Of a stretch of 64,000 nt of DNA, positions 21,268 to 33,089 are shown in pieces (positions within the stretch are counted from its first letter, which is position 1; each line of letters opens with the position of its first letter). This stretch comes from Candidatus Enterovibrio altilux (GTDB taxonomy: Bacteria; Pseudomonadota; Gammaproteobacteria; Enterobacterales; Vibrionaceae). The notes under the pieces are model-generated. The model was not told the DNA's origin and did not search any database. It saw only the letters and a list, made by a program, of their open reading frames with translations. The stretch lies in assembly GCF_002381345.1 (NCBI RefSeq), contig NZ_CP020660.1:434001-498000 (forward strand). The letters are read 5' to 3'. A program made the translations under genes and the position numbers.

Positions 21268-21787
21268 ATATTGCTTTTTGATTAATAAAAAATCAGTTTT
21301 GTGCAGATAACTGATAAAAAGCAGAGTTAGGAGCATGCTCCCCTGTTTTTTTGTGCCTTATTCTCCGAACAAAATAATCAAAATAAAACACTATTTTATT
21401 TTACTAAACATAAACTCATTTAAAAACGTGCTATCGCGGTTTCGCTCAACAGTTTTCCACTTTGGATACTGAAATAATGTTCACAGGTATAACGTAGGTT
21501 TGGATATTTATACATCTTCCATATGTATTTTACATGATATTTTTATGCTGTAAATATGTCAGTTTATAGCTCCATTATGAGTTATTTTATAATGAATTTA
21601 CAATCAAAATAAGTAAAAAATAAATACGTTACACTTTCTCATTTATTAGAGCATTGCTTTTAGTGGATTATTCAAAATAAGTGACTATTTATTATTTACA
21701 AGCGATTAGACTTAAATTACTCTCCGCTAAGTTAATTACGAAAAATACATATATATTTATCATAGTATTGCTTAGGAAAATCACGTT
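21268..21787. other. Intergenic upstream of the YjiH-type gene; no gene
   Basis: AT-rich. Holds an orphan terminator-like hairpin (21322-21352) and presumably the promoter of the downstream transporter gene. No coding sequence or IS recognised. Confidence 0.4.
21322..21352 (+). terminator. Orphan terminator-like hairpin
   Basis: The perfect 12-base palindrome GGAGCATGCTCC flanked by CAG/CTG is followed by seven T. No intact + strand gene precedes it, so it is probably left from a gene that has been lost. Confidence 0.45.
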
Positions 21788-23155
21788 ATGCAAAATATTC
21801 AAAAAATAATAACAACATCATCGATACGGAATATATTGATGTTTCTCATTCCGTCAATGTTTGGTGTTTTACTTTTCATGACACCTCTCATAATAGATAA
21901 TAAATTTATGATTCCAATCACAGTACTTGCAAAATTATTGCTGAGTGTATTGGGTGATTCCGTACAACTTGTTGTGACTAGCATCATTTTAGTCAGTGCA
22001 GTTGTCTCAGCCCTTATGCTGGTATTGAAGCCTCGCTTCATTACTGAATCCAAATTTTTATCTGACCTTTTTTCACCTACTCCTCTGTGGCTGCTCGTTC
22101 GCTTACTGGGTGCCGTATTTGCTTTTATGGCATATTTCAGCGTTGGTTCTGAGCATATTGTTGGTGCCACAACCGGTGGCTTTATTTTCAATGATTTATT
22201 ACCGACCTTGCTATCAGTATTTATTTTCGCCGGATTATGCTTGCCATTGTTAACTAATTTTGGCTTGTTGGAATTAATTGGTACTTTTATGATCCGTATT
22301 ATGCGCCCATTGTTTGGTCTTCCAGGACGGGCTGCAATTGACTGTATTAGCTCTTGGGTGGGTGACGGTAGCGTAGCAATCTTAATGTCGAGTAAACAAT
22401 ACGAACAAGGCTATTATACTGAACGTGAAGCGGCCATTGTAGGTACAACATTTTCTGTTGTTTCAATCAGCTTTAGTTTGGTGGTGATTGCCCAAGTAAA
22501 CCTAGAGCACATGTTTGTGCCGTTTTACTTGACAATCTGTTTGGCTGGCTTTGTTGCTGCGATCATTGTACCACGGTTACCGCCACTGTGCTGGAAAAAA
22601 AACACACTGATAAATGGCGAAGAACAAACACCCGAGCATGAAGCATTGCCAAAAGGTGAAACACTGTTTAGCCATGGCGTAAAAATAGCAATTGAGCGTG
22701 CATCTAATATTAGTTCATTGAGTGCTATAGCAAAAGAAGGCTTAGAAAATACAATAGGCATGGTGTTCGGTGTACTCCCTGTGGTCATGACTATCGGTAC
22801 TGTTGCACTGATTATCGCCGAATACACGCCAATATTTACTATTTTAGGTACGCCCTTTGTCCCTTTACTTGAACTGCTGCAAATTCCAGAAGCGGTAGCA
22901 GCATCTGAGACTATTTTAGTTGGTATTGCTGATATGTTCATTCCTGCGGTGCTTGCTTCAAATATTGACAGTGCAATGACTCGTTTTGTGGTTGCAACAC
23001 TGTCTGTTAGTCAGTTGATTTATATGTCCGAAGTTGGTGCATTGCTACTGGGTAGCAAAATCCCAGTGAAAATATGGGAGCTGGCTATGATTTTCATGCT
23101 TCGTACCCTAATAACTCTTCCTGTGATTGCGGTTATTGCGCATCTAATTTTTTAA
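21788..23155 (+). CDS. YjiH-family nucleoside-recognition (Gate domain) membrane protein
   Basis: Integral inner-membrane protein of 455 residues with about ten hydrophobic helices and two Gate-type repeats. The first has LELIGTFMIRIMRPLFGLPGR and CISSWVGDGSVAILMSSKQYEQGYYTEREA near 165-210; the second is near 320-400 (LENTIGMVFGVLPVVMTIG, GIADMFIPAVLASNID). These match YjiH/YjiG-type proteins, presumed transporters; the substrate is not established. ATG at 21788 follows TTAGGAAAATCACGTT, a fair ribosome-binding site. Stands alone; the stop is directly followed by a 78-bp IS scar. Confidence 0.82.
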   Translation: MQNIQKIITTSSIRNILMFLIPSMFGVLLFMTPLIIDNKFMIPITVLAKLLLSVLGDSVQLVVTSIILVSAVVSALMLVLKPRFITESKFLSDLFSPTPLWLLVRLLGAVFAFMAYFSVGSEHIVGATTGGFIFNDLLPTLLSVFIFAGLCLPLLTNFGLLELIGTFMIRIMRPLFGLPGRAAIDCISSWVGDGSVAILMSSKQYEQGYYTEREAAIVGTTFSVVSISFSLVVIAQVNLEHMFVPFYLTICLAGFVAAIIVPRLPPLCWKKNTLINGEEQTPEHEALPKGETLFSHGVKIAIERASNISSLSAIAKEGLENTIGMVFGVLPVVMTIGTVALIIAEYTPIFTILGTPFVPLLELLQIPEAVAASETILVGIADMFIPAVLASNIDSAMTRFVVATLSVSQLIYMSEVGALLLGSKIPVKIWELAMIFMLRTLITLPVIAVIAHLIF

Positions 23156-23164
23156 CCATTGACC

Positions 23165-23242
23165 GGCTTTGTTTCCTAATTAAAGTACAGATAGCAAATC
23201 TCCATACGATTCACTATTTGAATGCAAATGAGGAAACAAAAC
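23165..23242. mobile_element. 78-bp MITE-like scar of the IS903-group element
   Basis: Left end GGCTTTGTTTCCTAATTAAA and the following ACAGATAGCAAATC..CCATACGATTCACTATT are the IS 3' terminus. About 30 bases further on, the opposite end AGGAAACAAAAC appears. Both inverted ends are kept and the whole transposase is gone. No clear target duplication. Confidence 0.7.
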
Positions 23243-23437
23243 TTAGAGTGGAATGTATACGATATTTTTTGAGAGTAAACTCATATTAGTAAGCTTTATA
23301 CGCAACGCATTAAAAGATAATGTGCTTTTACGTACTCACGTGAAACAATTCCATAAAAAAAGAACAGATAAACAAAATCAACGGAAATGCATGACAGAGT
23401 CATTGGTACATCCATTGAACATAAGCATTATCTTTAA
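23243..23437 (+). mobile_element. IS1-family remnant, InsB C-terminus (+ strand)
   Basis: Reads FFESKLILVSKLYTQRIKR, then after a stop/frameshift NVLLRTHVKQFHKK, and after another shift KSTEMHDRVIGTSIEHKHYL and TAA, matching the last ~65 residues of InsB (KL.VVSKLYTQRIER.NL.LR...KS.ELHDKVIG). Directly abuts the IS903-group scar. Confidence 0.78.
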
Positions 23438-23544
23438 ATTACAATCAACTTATTGATTACATAATCAGCATCTTTAAATTTTTTAAAAATATTATTAATA
23501 TCAATAAATTACATGGTTCATTTATTATCGTCTCAGAGTAGAAT

Positions 23545-23552
23545 AGACGTCT
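23545..23552. promoter_or_regulatory. Met box (putative MetJ operator) upstream of metK
   Basis: The perfect 8-base consensus AGACGTCT lies 67 bases before the metK ATG. MetJ binds tandem 8-mers; the neighbour on the left (AGTAGAAT) is a weaker 4/8 match. Consistent with SAM-dependent repression of metK, if metJ is retained. Confidence 0.65.
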
Positions 23553-23618
23553 ATATGGTAAAATATCTACACATTTTAAACGTATATAACTCTGTAATTA
23601 TAATGTAAGGAATGCGAT

Positions 23619-24803
23619 ATGGCCAAACACTTGTTTACTTCAGAATCGGTTTCAGAAGGTCACCCAGATAAAATTGCAGACCAAATTTCAGATGCTGTAC
23701 TTGATGCTATCTTAGAGCAGGACCCGAGAGCTCGTGTTGCATGTGAAACCTATGTAAAAACCGGGATGGTGATGGTTGGCGGCGAAATAACTACATTTGC
23801 ATGGGTTGATATCGAAGAAATCACGCGTCAAACCGTGCGTGAAATTGGCTATATACACTCAGACATGGGTTTTGATGCCGATTCTTGTGCAGTACTAAAT
23901 ACCATTGGCAAGCAATCTCCTGACATCAACCAAGGTGTTGATAAAGCTGATCCTAAAGATCAAGGTGCAGGTGACCAAGGAATTATGTTTGGCTATGCCA
24001 CCAATGAAACACCCAGTCTAATGCCTGCACCAATTACTTACTCTCACCTACTTGTTAAAAAGCAAGCTGAAGTACGTAAAAGTGGAAAACTCAATTTCTT
24101 ACGTCCAGATGCAAAATCTCAAGTTACCTTCCGATATGATAACAATCAAATTATAGGTATTGATACTGTTGTTCTTTCAACGCAACATTGTGATTCAGTG
24201 CGCACTGAACACCTACGCGAAGCAGTAATGGAAGAAATTATTAAACCTGTTCTTCCATCAGCATGGTTAAATAAAAAAACTAAATTCTTTATTAATCCAA
24301 CAGGTCGTTTCGTTATCGGTGGTCCAATGGGTGACTGTGGTTTGACAGGTCGTAAGATCATAGTTGATACTTACGGTGGAGCAGCACGTCACGGTGGTGG
24401 TGCTTTTTCTGGTAAAGATCCATCAAAGGTTGACCGTTCAGCAGCATATGCAGCACGTTACGTTGCGAAAAACATCGTTGCTGCTGGTATGGCTGATCGC
24501 TGTGAAATTCAATTTTCATACGCAATTGGTATTGCAGATCCAACGTCTATTATGATTGAAACGTTTAATACTGAGAAAATTTCTCATAGTATCATTATTG
24601 AAGCGATTCGTCAGCACTTTGACCTCCGCCCATATGGCATACAAGAAATGCTTAATCTTCTTCAACCTATCTACCAGAAAACGGCTGCGTATGGTCACTT
24701 CGGTCGCGAAGAGTTCCCTTGGGAAAAAACAGACAAAATAATTGCACTTCGTGATTTTGCTCAAATTAAATCATCACAAACAGAAAACAACTACTTTTAC
24801 TAA
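23619..24803 (+). CDS. metK: S-adenosylmethionine synthetase
   Basis: Makes SAM from methionine and ATP in the cytosol. The 394 residues (E. coli 384) show the N-terminal [20 protein letters not shown] (ATP/Mg site), [12 protein letters not shown] near 115, [20 protein letters not shown] near 230, and [19 protein letters not shown] near 260. The C-terminus carries a short extra tail ([10 protein letters not shown]). ATGTAAGGAATGCGAT precedes the start, giving a clear AAGGA site. Supplies SAM for the methyltransferases elsewhere in the window (RsmH, RsmI, PrmB). Confidence 0.97.
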   Translation: MAKHLFTSESVSEGHPDKIADQISDAVLDAILEQDPRARVACETYVKTGMVMVGGEITTFAWVDIEEITRQTVREIGYIHSDMGFDADSCAVLNTIGKQSPDINQGVDKADPKDQGAGDQGIMFGYATNETPSLMPAPITYSHLLVKKQAEVRKSGKLNFLRPDAKSQVTFRYDNNQIIGIDTVVLSTQHCDSVRTEHLREAVMEEIIKPVLPSAWLNKKTKFFINPTGRFVIGGPMGDCGLTGRKIIVDTYGGAARHGGGAFSGKDPSKVDRSAAYAARYVAKNIVAAGMADRCEIQFSYAIGIADPTSIMIETFNTEKISHSIIIEAIRQHFDLRPYGIQEMLNLLQPIYQKTAAYGHFGREEFPWEKTDKIIALRDFAQIKSSQTENNYFY

Positions 24804-24806
24804 TAA

Positions 24807-24832
24807 AAGGTAAGCTTATGCCTGCCTTTTGT
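24807..24832 (+). terminator. Possible metK terminator
   Basis: Imperfect stem AAAGGTAAGC / GCCTGCCTTT with a TTAT loop directly after the metK stop, ending in four T. Weak T-tract, so only a candidate. Confidence 0.4.
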
Positions 24833-24892
24833 CATTCTCGTCTTTATACTAAAATTAGTTTTTTAAAAAAAATATCCTGAATATAGTTCAGC

Positions 24893-25365
24893 ATGAATAA
24901 ACTTTATTATTGCATTATCCTACGTGTCATCTAATGCATCTTAATTGCCAACAATACATTAGATAAGAAGCTTGTCATCCCTACTATATATTTTGATATT
25001 CGTGGAATAATTACAGATGTGGCTCTATTTTAACGCTGGTAATTAGGTCTCAATCCCATCTTACTGACAGAGAATACTGAAAATTTTTAACTGATGTCGT
25101 CCCACATGAAATCAGTCACCTAATTGTATATTCACAGCTCGGTAAAGTACACCCACGTGGTAGAAAATGACAATGGATGATGCTCGAAGCATTGAACGTT
25201 TTACCTAGCACTACACATAATTTCGCTATCAAATCCGTCCAAGGGAAAACTTTTTCTCACCACTGTGCTTGCGATGTAATCCAATTTTCTACTTGTCGCC
25301 ATAACAAAGTGCAACGCAGTCAAGTTAACTATATGTGTCATAGCTGCAAGCAACTTCTTATTTGA
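24893..25365 (+). pseudogene. sprT: sprT pseudogene
   Basis: SprT-family zinc-metalloprotease-like gene, in its usual place downstream of metK, clearly dead. Reads MNKLYYCIILRVI, stop, CILIANNTLDKKLVIPTIYF, DIRGII, stop, then frame changes through LNPILLTENTENF, stop. In shifted frames the HEISHL metal-binding region is only guessable. The C-terminus is clean: VHPRGRK, TGA (Trp in the family), QWMMLEALNVLPSTTHNFAI, C.CD, CRHNKVQRSQVNYMCHSC. The 473 nt fit the ~165-codon family size. Confidence 0.85.
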
Positions 25366-25452
25366 CAGCTTTCTACACTATCACGTATTAAATAAATGGA
25401 TTATAATTTAAGATTAAAGCACAAAAATAAAAGGCACTTTTCATTGCTATTC

Positions 25453-25710
<258 letters not shown>

Positions 25711-27114
25711 TTACGCACTCTCTCTGTGAATAGTATTTGAATTTCGTGTGTTTGAACCTTCAGCAAGGTTTCGCATCAGCAAACCAAAGGAAAGATCCAT
25801 GCCTTCCGGAACTGGGATAAATACGAAGTAACCATTTCCCTTTGCGTTATCAATTATTTCGTTTTTATGGTTTTTCATGGCATCTAATATGAATATAATA
25901 TTGCCATTTGGCGTCATCACTTCTAGTGCGTCACCAACAATAAATTTATTCTTAACTTCAACTTCAGCCAAACCACCACGCCGTTGTCCTGTGAACTCAC
26001 CAACAAACTGCTGACTACTAGATACAGAATAACTGTAATTATAATTTTGATATTCACTGTGATTATGACGGCGAAGAAAACCCTCAGTATAGCCTCTATG
26101 TGCTAAATTTTCTAGTGTACTCATTAGGGTTTCGTCAAATGGTTTACCTGAAACAGCATCATCAATTGCTTTACGGTAGACTTGCGCTGTACGCGCGCAG
26201 TAGTAAAAAGACTTAGTGCGACCTTCAATTTTGAGTGAATGAACCCCCATCTTAATCAAACGATCGACATGCTGAATAGCACGAAGGTCTTTCGAGTTCA
26301 TAATGTAAGTGCCGTGCTCATCTTCAAATGCTGGCATCTTTTCTTTAGGGCGGTGTGTGTCACTTAGTAGAATCACTTCATCAATAGGTTTCCCTAAACC
26401 AAGTGTATTCTTTGGATGTTTTTCAGTTTCTTGAGCTTGAACATCAGCAATACCTTGAATGTCTCTGATTTGGCCGGTTTCGTCTTCTTTCGCTTTTTCT
26501 ACTTTATATACCCAACGACATGCATTAGTGCACGTACCTTGGTTAGGGTCACGCTTATTCATATAACCGGAAAGCAGGCATCGGCCAGAATAAGCCATGC
26601 AGAGTGCACCGTGAACGAAGACTTCAAGTTCCATTTGAGGTACTTCTTGACGCACTTCTTCTATTTCTTCTAAAGAGAGTTCACGTGAAAGAATCACACG
26701 TTCAATTCCTTGCATGTACCAAAATTTAACCGTCGCCCAGTTAACTGCATTCGCTTGGACAGATAAGTGAATAGGCATGTCAGGAAACGTTTCTCTAACC
26801 ATCATAATCAAACCAGAGTCAGACATAATCATCGCATCAGGACCCATTTTAATGACCGGTTCTAGATCACGAATGAAAGTTTTTAACTTAGAATTATGTG
26901 GTTGGATATTACAAACTACATAAAATTTTTTGTTCAAGGCATGAGCTTCGTTGATACCAATTTGTAGGTTTTTGGAGTTGAATTCGTTATTACGGACACG
27001 AAGGCTATATCTAGGTTGACCGGCATACACTGCATCAGCACCATAAGCGAATGCGTAGCGCATGTTTTTCAAACTTCCTGCAGGCGAAAGCAGTTCTGGT
27101 ACAAGCATATTCAT
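25711..27114 (-). CDS. trhP: tRNA uridine-34 hydroxylation protein TrhP (YegQ, U32 peptidase family)
   Basis: U32-family protein needed for 5-hydroxyuridine at the wobble base of certain tRNAs. The 467 residues begin with the barrel strand ELLSPAGSLKNMRYAFAYG and GADAVYAGQPRYSLR. The U32 signature is around 165 (ELEVFVHGALCMAYSGRCLLS), with Cys-rich CTNACRW, and KIEGRTKSFYYCARTAQVYR follows near 320. E. coli YegQ is 453 aa; the shorter YegQ rather than RlhA architecture fits. The first ATG has GAAG only two bases upstream, so the second ATG (MLVPELL, 27108) may be the real start. Confidence 0.92.
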   Translation of the reverse strand: MNMLVPELLSPAGSLKNMRYAFAYGADAVYAGQPRYSLRVRNNEFNSKNLQIGINEAHALNKKFYVVCNIQPHNSKLKTFIRDLEPVIKMGPDAMIMSDSGLIMMVRETFPDMPIHLSVQANAVNWATVKFWYMQGIERVILSRELSLEEIEEVRQEVPQMELEVFVHGALCMAYSGRCLLSGYMNKRDPNQGTCTNACRWVYKVEKAKEDETGQIRDIQGIADVQAQETEKHPKNTLGLGKPIDEVILLSDTHRPKEKMPAFEDEHGTYIMNSKDLRAIQHVDRLIKMGVHSLKIEGRTKSFYYCARTAQVYRKAIDDAVSGKPFDETLMSTLENLAHRGYTEGFLRRHNHSEYQNYNYSYSVSSSQQFVGEFTGQRRGGLAEVEVKNKFIVGDALEVMTPNGNIIFILDAMKNHKNEIIDNAKGNGYFVFIPVPEGMDLSFGLLMRNLAEGSNTRNSNTIHRESA

Positions 27115-27238
27115 TACTTCTTATTAATCTGAGTATAAATCAGGTGCATCAGCATGAGATGCAAAGGAGCTGTAATTTTACTGTTATCTTATTCACATAG
27201 CCAGAGCCAAACGAGAACCAAAATTAAAGAAAACAATG

Positions 27239-28269
27239 GGCTTTGTTTCTTAATTCAAATTCAGATAGCAAATCCCAACATTATTAGCTATTATATGATT
27301 GTTTTCATTTGAGGCAGACTCAGCTCGGTTAACTTATTTAATGCTTTTATTGTGGCGTATGTGTCGTCAATCTGGGCATTGTAATCCCTTAGGCTCAATA
27401 TTCCTCCTAATAAGTTTTTGACTCTAAACACTACAATATATAATAGGGAACATTTATCGTAGCCATACTTCGTTTTCCAATACGTGTTTGAGCCGCGTAA
27501 CTACTGATAACTGGCCGCTAAATTACACGTATAACTTTTTTCTGATAGGATAAGTGGAACTGCTCGTTTAATACGAACGGTTTCGTGACATTGTCTGATG
27601 CCGTAAGTACTGTCAGCTCATATTACATTAATTTTTCGGTGCGTTTGTTTTAGTAAGTTAAGTAAGACTTTATCGTCAGTCGTATTTGATACACTTAACC
27701 CAGCAGCAATGATTGCATGCATATTTATATCTACCGCTAAATGTAACTTACGCTAAACTCGCCTATTACCATCAGTGCCATGATTTTTTACTCACTATTC
27801 ACTTTCACGATAAACTTTGAGCCCCACAGAATCAATGGCTAAGTACTTAGTGATTCCTGTGGTCTTCTTTTTAAACGCGATATTTGCCGTTTTGGCTCGC
27901 TTATTAATGCATGCATAGTGAAAGCATGACAACAGTCGTTGAGCAAGTTTGAAAACAAAATTAATGAGTCCTTTCAGACCTCTCCATGGCATTGAAAGTA
28001 CTCGTTTAACCATGAGAGCTGTCGTAATGGCTAAGTAGCTAAATAAGCGAGGCCTCCCACAATTACTCTGCTTAGTTTAATTCCATAGCTAAATTGCTTT
28101 TTCATTAATCCAGAATGTTCATGAGCCAAGATTGATTAAAGCTTGATTATACTGCTTCCTGTTAGTTATTTTGTAGCGACTCTGATGCATAGACCTGAAT
28201 ATTTAAGCAAACCTAGCCATTTAAAACGTAGGCTGATAATTTAATTCTCTGCTTTAGGAAAGAATATCG
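27239..28269 (-). mobile_element. IS903-group element, degenerate copy 6
   Basis: Nearly full length (1.03 kb) from GGCTTTGTTTCTTAATTC to TTTAGGAAAGAATATC. The best transposase fragment (27795-28013) reads MPWRGLKGLINFVFKLAQRL, KRAKTANIAFKKKTTGITKY and AIDSVGLKVYRESE before a stop, keeping the first DDE Asp region; the rest is disrupted. It abuts a probable InsA relic and separates trhP from the pse operon. Confidence 0.87.
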
Positions 28270-28345
28270 TTTTAAAACATTAACAACCGCATTAATGCAG
28301 AGATCATGTATTCAAGCAATTGAACTTAGTATAATGTGTTAAATA
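28270..28345 (-). mobile_element. Probable IS1-family InsA fragment
   Basis: Minus-strand reading gives DLCINAVVNVLKRYS, resembling the InsA helix-turn-helix (RVL.I.INTVIRTLKKLS). Very short, so only moderately supported. It fits the pattern of IS1 relics abutting IS903-group copies elsewhere in the window. Confidence 0.4.
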
Positions 28346-28451
28346 TAGGATTCTCGCAATCAACAAAATACAATCTTCGAACTATAATAAACTTATTGAA
28401 GGCATAATGAGGTTCCTTACCTGCAAATTACCCAATAAAAACGCTTTTTAA

Positions 28452-28490
28452 AAAGGTAACTCCTGGCAATATTGCCCTTTTTTAATATAT
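28452..28490 (+). terminator. Terminator-like hairpin upstream of the pse operon
   Basis: AAAAAGG and CCCTTTTTT flank a region containing GGCAATATTGCC, ending in six T, about 90 bases before pseB. Either a leftover terminator of a lost gene or an attenuator in the pse leader. Confidence 0.4.
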
Positions 28491-28563
28491 AATTATAATA
28501 TAATGTTTTTCTTTAATGAAAATTTAAGCTGCTAGTTAAAATTATTTTAAATACGGATACTAA

Positions 28564-30748
<2,185 letters not shown>

Positions 30749-30752
<4 letters not shown>

Positions 30753-31450
30753 AAGTCTGTATTATCCCTGCACGCGGGGGAAGTAAGCGCATTCCTTGGA
30801 AAAATATTAAGACTTTTATTGATCAACCAATTATTGCTTATTCCATTGATTTAGCAAAAAAATCAGAACTCTTTAATCGTATTATCGTATCGACAGACAG
30901 CTATAAAATTGCAAGCATAGCTAAAAAATACGACGCAGAGATACCCTTTATTCGACCTACTGATATCGCCAACGACCATGCCACTACACTTGATGTAATC
31001 AAGCATGCAATCGAATGGCTAGAAAAAAATGATGAGCGAGCCATCAGTGCTATATGCTGTCTTTACGCCACAGTGCCATTCGCCCGTCCTTCTGACCTTA
31101 AAAAAAGTCTAGTTTTACTGACTGAAAAAAATATACAATACACTTTTGCCTGCACACGTTTTCCCTTTCCAATTCAGCGTAGTATTCGCATGAACCATGA
31201 AGGTAATGTTGAGATGTTCTGGCCTGAACACTTATCGACACGTTCGCAGGATTTAGAGCCCGCTTTTCATGATGCCGGTATGTTTTATTGGGGTAGACCG
31301 GGTGCGTTCGCCTCTGGGTTACCAATTTTTGCACCACATTCTAAATCCGTTCATATTCCGCATTTTCGTGTGCAAGATATTGATGAGCCTGACGACTGGG
31401 TACGCGCTGAAATGCTTTACGAAATTCTCTCGCAACGAGACGAGTTATGA
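30749..31450 (+). CDS. pseF: CMP-pseudaminic acid synthetase PseF
   Basis: Activates pseudaminic acid with CTP, the last step before transfer. The 233 residues belong to the CMP-NeuAc synthetase-type cytidylyltransferases: nucleotide-binding CIIPARGGSKRIPWKNIK at the N-terminus, IVSTDSYKIA near 47, and RPTDIANDHATTLDVI. The C-terminal YWGRPGAF and DIDEPDDWVRAEMLYE motifs are characteristic of PseF. ATGA overlap with pseC. Confidence 0.95.
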
Positions 31451-32514
31451 ACGTTATGATTCGTGTTGATGCCTCAGAACAAATTGGTACTGGGCACATA
31501 ATGCGCTGCTTAGTGCTATCAAAAAAACTACTCGCACGTAATCACACAGTAACCATATTAAGTCGCGCGCTAAAAGGTAACCTCATTGATTATTGCTGTC
31601 AGCAAGGCATATCGACAGTTGCATTACCAACGATTGAAAAAATCACAGCCTCTAACTACAATGACTACCAGCCTTGGTTAAGAGTAAACCAAAAAAAAGA
31701 CGCAAGGCAATGCTTAACTACGCTGAAAGAAGCTTCTTTTGATTGGATTGTATGTGATCACTATGCTTTGGATACTCAATGGCAATCATTGATGAAACGC
31801 CACGACACAAAGCTCTTAGCCATTGATGATTTAGCCAATCGACAACATAACTGTGACATTTTGTTTGATCATAATCCTTGGCCTAACTTCAAGAACCGAT
31901 ATCACTCATTGATTCCTCCATCTAGTCAGCGATTGCTCGGGCTGAAATTCGCCTTGCTACGCGACAGCTTTATTGAACTAAAAAACATACATGAAGAAAA
32001 CATTAAAAACCAAGTTATCGTGTTTTTCAGTGGATCGGACCCAACAGGCGAATGTTTGAAATTTCTCACGGCTTGTCAATGCATCCCCAACCTGCCATTT
32101 CAAGTGGTGCTAATCTACGGCATATCAAACCCACGAAAAACACAGTTACTTGAAAAATTTCTTCCTCCATTTATCACTTTAGTAAAAAACATACCTGAAT
32201 TTGAGACTCAACTTGCACATTCTCGGTATGCCTTCGGTGGTGTAGGGGTTAGTGCGATAGAACGCACATATTTGCGACTACCCAGTACACTTGTATCAGT
32301 AGCAGAAAATCAACGAGAAATGGCAGAACACCTTGCGAACTCAGGACTCTACCGATACCTCGGTTTAAGTAATAACATAACACCTTTCGATTACACCAAT
32401 GAACTCACATGGTTAGTTGAACATTGGAACAAATTACCTTGGCGATTACCTGAATCTGATATTGATGGTAATGGTGCTAATCGAGTGGTAAAAGCTATGG
32501 AGGCAGCCTCTTGA
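31447..32514 (+). CDS. pseG: UDP-2,4-diacetamido-trideoxy-altropyranose hydrolase PseG
   Basis: Removes UDP from the sugar nucleotide to give the PseI substrate. The 355 residues have a GT-B-like fold similar to MurG: the N-terminal VDASEQIGTGHIMRCL holds the catalytic His of this family, VCDHYALDTQWQ near 100 and AIDDLANRQHNCDILFDHNP near 125 are typical. The C-terminal GGVGVSAIERTYLRLPS is the nucleotide-binding loop. Overlaps pseF (ATGA) and pseH (TTGA). Confidence 0.94.
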   Translation: MNVMIRVDASEQIGTGHIMRCLVLSKKLLARNHTVTILSRALKGNLIDYCCQQGISTVALPTIEKITASNYNDYQPWLRVNQKKDARQCLTTLKEASFDWIVCDHYALDTQWQSLMKRHDTKLLAIDDLANRQHNCDILFDHNPWPNFKNRYHSLIPPSSQRLLGLKFALLRDSFIELKNIHEENIKNQVIVFFSGSDPTGECLKFLTACQCIPNLPFQVVLIYGISNPRKTQLLEKFLPPFITLVKNIPEFETQLAHSRYAFGGVGVSAIERTYLRLPSTLVSVAENQREMAEHLANSGLYRYLGLSNNITPFDYTNELTWLVEHWNKLPWRLPESDIDGNGANRVVKAMEAAS

Positions 32515-33089
32515 CACAACAAATTTTTTCAGCGACCGTATTACTAAAAGCAATGACACGATCTAACCTCAGTATTGTCCGTGAATGGCGAAACACACCA
32601 GCAACTCGCAAAAAAATGTTTACTACCCACGAAATAAAATCAGACGAACACATAACGTGGTTTGAACGTATACAGCAAGATAGCACAAAGCTCTTTTACT
32701 TAGTAAGTATTGAAAATAACGATGTAGGCATTGTTTCATTTACTAATATTAATCAAAAAAATGCATGTGCGGAATGGGGATTTTATAAAAACCCTAATAC
32801 ACGTAAAGGCATAGGGCTTGTGATACTACATGCTACACTGAATCATGCTTTTGACTCACTTAGGTTGAAACAGATTAATAGCCGAGTGTTAGCTATTAAT
32901 CCTAAAGTGCTTCATCTCCACAACAAGCTCGGCTTTACGCGAATTGACGCAAAAACTATTTTTCATAACCAACAAAAAAAAATGATTTCTTACTTCAATT
33001 TAGTAGTAACAAACGACGTTTGGCTTTCCCACGAAGCTGGCGTCAGGAAACAACTCAGGATTTTCTCACAGCAGAGCATGGCACTATGA
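32511..33089 (+). CDS. pseH: UDP-4-amino-sugar N-acetyltransferase PseH
   Basis: GNAT acetyltransferase adding the second acetamido group between the PseC and PseG steps. The 192 residues include VREWRNTPATRKKMFTTHEI, AEWGFYKNPNTRKGIG (acetyl-CoA loop) and INSRVLAINPKVLHLHNKLG. The start is TTG inside a TTGA overlap with the pseG stop; no in-frame ATG lies close enough to keep the N-terminal strand. The genetic order pseGHI makes the assignment firm although GNAT proteins are individually hard to name. Confidence 0.9.
   Translation: MTQQIFSATVLLKAMTRSNLSIVREWRNTPATRKKMFTTHEIKSDEHITWFERIQQDSTKLFYLVSIENNDVGIVSFTNINQKNACAEWGFYKNPNTRKGIGLVILHATLNHAFDSLRLKQINSRVLAINPKVLHLHNKLGFTRIDAKTIFHNQQKKMISYFNLVVTNDVWLSHEAGVRKQLRIFSQQSMAL

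Noticed and set aside
24893-25365. TGA in place of Trp as a sign of stop-codon reassignment
   Set aside because: Intact genes in the window use TGA as a stop (for example ftsI) and the affected genes also carry frameshifts and other stops.
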